NCBI GenBank assembly: GCA_016222925.1
Contig: JACRQB010000240.1
Coordinates: 1 to 5,101 of the forward strand
From: Nitrospirota bacterium
GTDB lineage: Bacteria > Nitrospirota > Nitrospiria > Nitrospirales > Nitrospiraceae
Reading direction: 5' to 3'
DNA length: 5,101 nucleotides
This document shows, piece by piece, positions 1 through 5,101 of this stretch (the first letter of the stretch is position 1; each line of letters starts with the position of its first letter). A model generated the notes under the pieces. The model searched no databases. It was not told the DNA's origin and was given only the letters and a program-made list of their open reading frames with translations. The translations under genes and the position numbers were made by a program.

Positions 1-521
1 CCATGGAGGAATTCCCACTGATTAATGTGATCGATCGGGGTAAAGTTGTCCGATCGGTAGCTGGCTCTGGTCCGTTCATTGGCACAGCCGGCATCTTCAA
101 ACTCACCGTATTGAATGACGTACCGCGCTTTGGGAAAGGCCGGCCTGATGCTCCCATCTTCTTCTCTTGTTGTATTTCCTCCGGCATGGTCAAAATGCAG
201 ATGGGTGTTGATAACCACATGAATGTCATCCGCTCCCACACCTAACCGTTTCAAAGACTCTAGAATGGTCGGCGTTCGTTCGACGGCGAACATGCGGTGA
301 AACTTCTCGTCTTCCTTGGGGCCCAGTCCGGTATCAACCAGAATGTTTTTGCCGTTCGCTCGGATCAGCAGAGCTGTGAGGCTGAGTGGGATTCGGTTGA
401 ACTCATCGGCAGGACAACATTTCTCCCACAGGGCCTTCGGGACCACTCCGAACATAGCCCCTCCGTCCAGCCGAAACCGACCGTCGCTGACTGGATAAAT
501 CTCAAACGCTCCGAGTTTCAT
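1..521 (-). CDS. MBL-fold metallo-hydrolase, partial (C-terminus beyond the window)
   Basis: The reading frame opens at ATG 519-521 and stays open to the left edge, giving 173 residues of an expected roughly 250-300. The zinc-binding signature THLHFDHAGG lies at residues 106-115 (His107, His109, Asp111, His112). It is preceded by the usual strand ending LVDTGLG at 61-67 (Asp63). The N-terminal part (VSDGRFRLDGG, then a VVPKALWEK stretch at 26-34) resembles the lactonase-like branch of the superfamily, whose members hydrolyse lactones, thioesters or other esters. No signal peptide is seen, so it is probably cytosolic. The start is supported by GGAGG at 531-535, nine bases upstream. It is the last gene visible in the operon, 117 nt after the mutase and separated from it by a long palindrome. 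Substrate cannot be told; an acyl-CoA or lactone hydrolase would suit the context, but that is inference. The fold assignment is firm. Confidence 0.9.
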   Translation of the reverse strand, partial: MKLGAFEIYPVSDGRFRLDGGAMFGVVPKALWEKCCPADEFNRIPLSLTALLIRANGKNILVDTGLGPKEDEKFHRMFAVERTPTILESLKRLGVGADDIHVVINTHLHFDHAGGNTTREEDGSIRPAFPKARYVIQYGEFEDAGCANERTRASYRSDNFTPIDHINQWEFLH

Positions 522-530
522 TCCTCTCAC

Positions 531-535
531 CCTCC
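531..535 (-). promoter_or_regulatory. Ribosome binding site of the MBL-fold gene
   Basis: GGAGG on the minus strand, nine bases before ATG 519-521. It lies just outside the palindrome that ends at 537, so the site would stay single-stranded and accessible next to the base of the hairpin if that structure forms in the mRNA. Confidence 0.65.
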
Positions 536-536
536 G

Positions 537-638
537 TGGCGACGACGATCAGGATGCCTCCAACTGCGCGCATCCAACGAGGGCCTTCTGAGGCCGCGCG
601 TTGGGCGAGCACCGGAGGCATCCTGATCGTCGCTGCCA
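537..638. repeat. Long imperfect palindrome (about 100 nt) between mutase and MBL genes
   Basis: The outer arms 543-561 and 614-632 are perfect 19-base reverse complements. The match extends to 537 and 638 with only two non-pairing positions. Inside, further pairing is possible: 565-571 with 605-611 (one mismatch), 574-579 with 599-604, and 582-586 with 591-595, closing a four-base loop at 587-590. The whole intergenic region could therefore fold into one long hairpin of about 40 base pairs. The structure begins directly after the mutase TGA (639-641). No T-run follows it on the minus strand, so it is not a standard intrinsic terminator. It could be a dispersed REP- or MITE-like element, an mRNA-stabilising or RNase III-processed hairpin, or a transcription attenuator. 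The sequence shows the symmetry; the role is inference. Confidence 0.85.
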
Positions 639-2234
<1,596 letters not shown>

Positions 2235-2240
2235 CGATCA

Positions 2241-2244
2241 CTCC
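2241..2244 (-). promoter_or_regulatory. Ribosome binding site that fixes the mutase start
   Basis: GGAG on the minus strand, six bases before ATG 2232-2234. An in-frame TGA at 2238-2240 lies between this site and the start codon, so no longer in-frame N-terminus is possible. The 39-nt gap (2235-2273) holds nothing else recognisable. Confidence 0.7.
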
Positions 2245-2273
2245 AGCTCTTGGCGCACGATCAGGAGCAACGA

Positions 2274-3173
2274 TCAAGACTTGCTGTTGATTGCCTCCAG
2301 TCGTTCGCCACTTCCTTCGTAGACGTAGAACCCACGGCCGCTCTTCCGCCCCAGCCATCCAGCTTCAACATACCGACGGAGTAAGGGGCACGGGCGAAAT
2401 TTAGGATCACCCAAGTTTTCATAAAGCACATCACAGATGGCCAGCACCGTATCCAAGCCGATGCGGTCGGCAAGCGCCAATGGTCCCACGGGATGATTGG
2501 CACCTGCCGTCATCGCCAGATCAATGTCCTCGGCAGATGCAACGCCTTCCTCCAACGCGAAAACCGCCTCATTGATCATGGGAATCAGGACACGGTTCAC
2601 GATGAATCCCGGCGCATCTTTGGCCACGACCGGCGTTTTCCCCAAGCGCTTTGCCAAGTCGAGCGCGAGCTGCGTCGTTCGTTCGGACGTTTCCAGCCCG
2701 CGAACCACTTCCACGAGACGCATCACGGGAGCCGGGTTCATGAAATGCAGGCCGATGACGCGATCCGGTCGGCCGGAAGCGGCTCCCAACCTTGTGATTG
2801 AAATGGATGACGTGTTGCTCGCGAACACCACCTGTGGTTCGCAAATTCGATTCAATTGAGCGAAGAGTTCCTGCTTCACTCCGAGATCTTCCGGAACCGC
2901 TTCAATGATCATCTGCACATCCCGCAAACGGTCAAGCTGCCCCATCGGACGAACGAGCGCCAATACCTCTCCGGCTTGATGATCGGTAAGACTCCCTCGT
3001 TCAACTGCGCGTTGCAGTCCAACGCGGATCTTGGAAATGGCTTCCGTTAATGGCGGTTCGGCGACGTCGACAAGGAGCACTTCATAGCCGACGGTAGCAC
3101 ACACCTGGCTGATGCCGCGGCCCATCTGGCCGGCTCCCACAATCCCGATTTTCTTGATATCGTCGAGCTTCAT
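2274..3173 (-). CDS. hbd: 3-hydroxybutyryl-CoA dehydrogenase
   Basis: A 299-residue protein of the 3-hydroxyacyl-CoA dehydrogenase family, close to the usual 280-300 of the single-domain bacterial enzymes. It oxidises (S)-3-hydroxybutyryl-CoA to acetoacetyl-CoA, or reduces it in the biosynthetic direction. The Rossmann domain begins with GAGQMG at residues 13-18, and Asp36 at the end of the second strand suggests NAD rather than NADP. Catalytic residues inferred by alignment with the human enzyme are all present: Ser122 in SNTSS (119-123), His143 and Glu155 in the HFMNPAPVMRLVEVV stretch, and Asn193 in DAPGFIVNR (186-194). The C-terminal helical dimerisation domain carries NHPVGPLALADRIGLD (226-241) and ends with GRKSGRGFYVYEG (275-287). 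The ribosome binding site is weak (GGTG at 3178-3181). It stands between the thiolase, which uses its product, and the mutase, which could feed butyryl-CoA into the pathway. It is cytosolic and a fused enoyl-CoA hydratase domain is absent. Confidence 0.95.
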   Translation of the reverse strand: MKLDDIKKIGIVGAGQMGRGISQVCATVGYEVLLVDVAEPPLTEAISKIRVGLQRAVERGSLTDHQAGEVLALVRPMGQLDRLRDVQMIIEAVPEDLGVKQELFAQLNRICEPQVVFASNTSSISITRLGAASGRPDRVIGLHFMNPAPVMRLVEVVRGLETSERTTQLALDLAKRLGKTPVVAKDAPGFIVNRVLIPMINEAVFALEEGVASAEDIDLAMTAGANHPVGPLALADRIGLDTVLAICDVLYENLGDPKFRPCPLLRRYVEAGWLGRKSGRGFYVYEGSGERLEAINSKS

Positions 3174-3277
3174 ATTTCACCAGCGGGAGATGCGAGACGC
3201 ACGCGACAAGCGCGAGTGGTGAAGGTCCACTCCCTTTCCTCTTGATCCCGCATTTCCTGCATTTCTCGCCATTCTCG
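3174..3277. other. Thiolase-dehydrogenase intergenic gap with quasi-repeats and a small hairpin
   Basis: This 104-nt gap is longer than expected inside a tight operon. Near the thiolase stop, four loosely related units of 9-10 nt (3251-3286, CATTTC(T)CG-like on the plus strand) are strung in tandem. Further on, 3214-3219 and 3227-3232 form a perfect 6-base inverted repeat (GAGTGG/CCACTC) around a 7-nt loop. No T-run follows on the minus strand, so it is not a typical terminator, and no convincing -35/-10 pair was seen. Confidence 0.5.
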
Positions 3278-4465
3278 CTATTCCCGTTCTACGACCATCG
3301 CCAGAGCTTCTCCTCCACCGATGCAAAGGCTCGCCAATCCCCGCCTCGCTCCGCGAACGATCATTGCGTGGAGCAGCGTCGTGAGCATGCGCGCGCCGGT
3401 CGCCCCGATGGGGTGCCCGAGCGCGACAGCCCCGCCGTTCACGTTGACCTTCTTCTCGTCGAGTCCCAATTCACGGTTGATCGCGAGGGACACCGCGGAA
3501 AACGCTTCATTGATCTCAAATAGATCGATGTCCCCGATCGTGAACCCCGTTTTCTTGAGTACACGTGCGATTGCCTCAATCGGCGCAATCGTAAACCATT
3601 CGGGTGCCAGCGCAGCTCCGGCGTAGCCGACAATGTGCGCCATCGGAGCGAGCCCGAAGCGCGCGGCCTCCTCTTCTGCCATGATGACCAACGCAGCCGC
3701 ACCATCGTTACAGGAGGGAGAATTACCCATGGTCAGGACACCATCGTCCTGGAATACCGGCTTCAGCTCACGTATCTTACTCACATCGACTCGATTCGGC
3801 TCCTCGTCTTCCGTGACTATGAGCGCAGGACCTTTGCGTTGCGGTACTTCGACCGGCACGATTTCCTGCTTGAAGCCTCCGGTCGCAATTGCCTCACGCG
3901 CGCGCCGATAACTCTCCAGTGCAAAGTCATCGAGTTCTTTTCTCGTGAACCGATACTTGGCTGCGCAAAGTTCACCCCCATGACCCATATGGAAATTATT
4001 GTAGACGTCCCAAAGCCCGTCTTTGACGAGACTATCGACTAATTCCGCATGTCCCAGCCGATAGCCCTGTCGCGCTTTCTCAAGCAAATATGGCGCGCGG
4101 GTCATGTTTTCCATCCCGCCTACTACGACGATACCGGCTTCGCCAAGCGTAATGGCCTGGGATGCCATGATGGCGGTCTGGAGGCTGGACCCACAGACTT
4201 TGTTCACCGTCGTGGCACCGATCGAGTGTGGGATTCCGGCTCCTATGGACGCCTGCCTGGCCGGAGCCTGGCCTAGACCGGCGCTGAGGACGCAACCCAT
4301 ATAGACTTGATCCACCCGTTCCGGCGGCAAGTGAACCCGATTCAACGCTTCGGCTATGACCAGGCTGCCCAATTTCGTCGCCGGCACCTGACTGAACGCA
4401 CCGTTGAAGCTCCCCATCGGAGTCCGCACGGCGCCGACAATCACGGCTCGGGGTGTCCGGCTCAT
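3278..4465 (-). CDS. Thiolase (acetyl-CoA C-acetyltransferase / acyltransferase)
   Basis: A 395-residue protein of the normal length for a tetrameric bacterial thiolase. It condenses two acetyl-CoA to acetoacetyl-CoA or runs the reverse thiolytic cleavage. The acyl-accepting Cys91 sits in VNKVCGSSLQ (87-96). The NEAFS motif is at 319-323, the catalytic His351 in GGAVALGHPIGATGAR (344-359) and the C-terminal proton-shuttling Cys381 in CIGGG (381-385), so the active site is complete. GGMENMTRAPYLL (116-128) is the usual loop-domain entry. Two conserved stretches are unusual: MGHGGELCA (160-168) where MGxTAE or MGNCAE is typical, and NSPSCNDGAAA (248-258) where NASGINDGAAA is typical. The start codon overlaps the E2 stop codon as ATGA (4462-4465), with GGGAG at 4474-4478 as ribosome binding site, indicating translational coupling. 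With the downstream dehydrogenase it forms the last two steps of butyryl-CoA oxidation or the first two of C4 synthesis; chain-length preference cannot be read. Confidence 0.95.
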   Translation of the reverse strand: MSRTPRAVIVGAVRTPMGSFNGAFSQVPATKLGSLVIAEALNRVHLPPERVDQVYMGCVLSAGLGQAPARQASIGAGIPHSIGATTVNKVCGSSLQTAIMASQAITLGEAGIVVVGGMENMTRAPYLLEKARQGYRLGHAELVDSLVKDGLWDVYNNFHMGHGGELCAAKYRFTRKELDDFALESYRRAREAIATGGFKQEIVPVEVPQRKGPALIVTEDEEPNRVDVSKIRELKPVFQDDGVLTMGNSPSCNDGAAALVIMAEEEAARFGLAPMAHIVGYAGAALAPEWFTIAPIEAIARVLKKTGFTIGDIDLFEINEAFSAVSLAINRELGLDEKKVNVNGGAVALGHPIGATGARMLTTLLHAMIVRGARRGLASLCIGGGEALAMVVERE

Positions 4466-5101
4466 AGGATTTGCTCCCAGTGACTGTGATCGAGATAGTG
4501 TTTCACCTTCGCCATAAACTGATCCGCCGTTGCCCCATCAATGACCCGGTGGTCGAACGACAGACTGAGGTAGCCCATTGGACGAATCGCAATCGCGTCG
4601 TCAATGACGACGGCTCGTTTCTGAATGGCGCCGACCCCTAAAATGGCGATCTGTGGCTGATGAATGATCGGGGTACTGAACAAGCTGCCGAACCCGCCAT
4701 GGTTGGTGATCGTGAACGTCCCGCCTTGAACCTCTTCGGGACTCAACTTCCTGGACCGCGCTCTTTCCGCAAGATCCACAATTTCTTTCGCCAGCTGGGT
4801 CAGTCCTTTTCGATCGGCATGCCGCACCACCGGCACCAAGAGTCCATCCTCGAGCGCCGTGGCGATGCCGATGTGGATATCTTTCTTGATGACGATTCCC
4901 TGCTCGCCCCATGACGAGTTCACGATCGGTACATCTCGAATGGCTCTGGTTATGGCACGGACGACAAACGGCAGATACGTAAGGTTTCGGCCCTCCCGGA
5001 ATTTGGCGATGCTCGAAAAGTCAGCCTCAAAAAAGGTGGTGACATGGGCTGAGGTCTGTTTGCTCTTGACCATCCTGTCCGCGATGGTCCTGCGCATCTG
5101 C
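4462..5101 (-). CDS. 2-oxoacid dehydrogenase E2 (dihydrolipoamide acyltransferase), C-terminal catalytic domain, partial
   Basis: The reading frame is open at the right edge, so the lipoyl and E1/E3-binding domains lie outside and the true start is not visible. The Met at 5095-5097 is internal: the sequence from it (MRRTIADRMVKSK) is the normal start of the catalytic domain, not of the protein. Numbered from that Met, the domain shows KKDIHIGIATALEDGLLVPV (71-90), FTITNHGGFGSLFSTPI (128-144) and the active-site motif DHRVIDG (182-188) with His183 and Asp187. The domain transfers the acyl group from lipoamide to CoA at the core of a large cytosolic complex. The stretch GSLFSTPIIHQPQIAILGVG is common in E2s annotated as branched-chain or of unassigned specificity. 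Together with the thiolase overlap and the isobutyryl-CoA mutase-like neighbour, this favours a branched-chain 2-oxoacid dehydrogenase; pyruvate dehydrogenase is not excluded. The C-terminus is complete. Confidence 0.93.
   Translation of the reverse strand, partial: QMRRTIADRMVKSKQTSAHVTTFFEADFSSIAKFREGRNLTYLPFVVRAITRAIRDVPIVNSSWGEQGIVIKKDIHIGIATALEDGLLVPVVRHADRKGLTQLAKEIVDLAERARSRKLSPEEVQGGTFTITNHGGFGSLFSTPIIHQPQIAILGVGAIQKRAVVIDDAIAIRPMGYLSLSFDHRVIDGATADQFMAKVKHYLDHSHWEQIL
4474..4478 (-). promoter_or_regulatory. Ribosome binding site of the thiolase, inside the E2 coding end
   Basis: GGGAG on the minus strand, eight bases before ATG 4463-4465 and within the last codons of E2. With the ATGA stop/start overlap it supports coupled translation and this start choice. 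Confidence 0.6.

Noticed and set aside
537..638. Intrinsic terminator after the mutase
   Set aside because: The stem is strong, but no T-run follows on the minus strand and the MBL ribosome binding site lies right after it.
2257..2266. Ten-base match (ACGATCAGGA) between the dehydrogenase-mutase gap and the palindrome arm at 545-554
   Set aside because: Too short to separate from chance; flanking bases do not match and there is no inverted partner nearby.
3177..3272. A 31-codon small gene between thiolase and dehydrogenase
   Set aside because: It has only a weak ribosome binding site, low-complexity Arg/Ser-rich composition and derives from the quasi-repeat segment; nothing supports translation.

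Overview
The window is one strand-coherent block of acyl-CoA metabolism genes. All five genes lie on the minus strand, so transcription runs from high to low coordinates. In that order they are: a 2-oxoacid dehydrogenase E2 acyltransferase (cut by the right edge), a thiolase, a 3-hydroxybutyryl-CoA dehydrogenase, the catalytic subunit of a B12-dependent acyl-CoA mutase, and an MBL-fold hydrolase (cut by the left edge). The DNA is moderately GC-rich and gene-dense, with bacterial Shine-Dalgarno sites. The protein style would suit a Nitrospira-like bacterium or another Gram-negative lineage of similar GC, but this is an impression, not a determination.

Layout: the E2 C-terminal catalytic domain (4462-5101) ends in an ATGA overlap with the thiolase start (3278-4465). 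A 104-nt gap with quasi-repeats and a small hairpin separates the thiolase from the dehydrogenase (2274-3173). A 39-nt gap leads to the mutase (639-2234). A long, nearly perfect palindrome (537-638) abuts the mutase stop codon, and the MBL-fold gene (1-521) follows it. No promoter or classical terminator is visible, so the operon probably continues beyond both edges; E1 subunits would be expected upstream of E2.

How the genes may work together: the mutase would usually be labelled methylmalonyl-CoA mutase. However, its residues at the two substrate-discriminating positions are Phe (Tyr89 in the Propionibacterium enzyme) and Gln (Arg207 there), which is the isobutyryl-CoA mutase pattern. With that reading the genes form a route: a branched-chain 2-oxoacid dehydrogenase makes isobutyryl-CoA from the valine keto acid, the mutase rearranges it to butyryl-CoA, and after beta-oxidation the dehydrogenase and thiolase convert 3-hydroxybutyryl-CoA to acetoacetyl-CoA and then acetyl-CoA. 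The reverse direction, supplying branched starter units, is equally possible. The acyl-CoA dehydrogenase, the enoyl-CoA hydratase and the B12-binding mutase subunit are not in the window.
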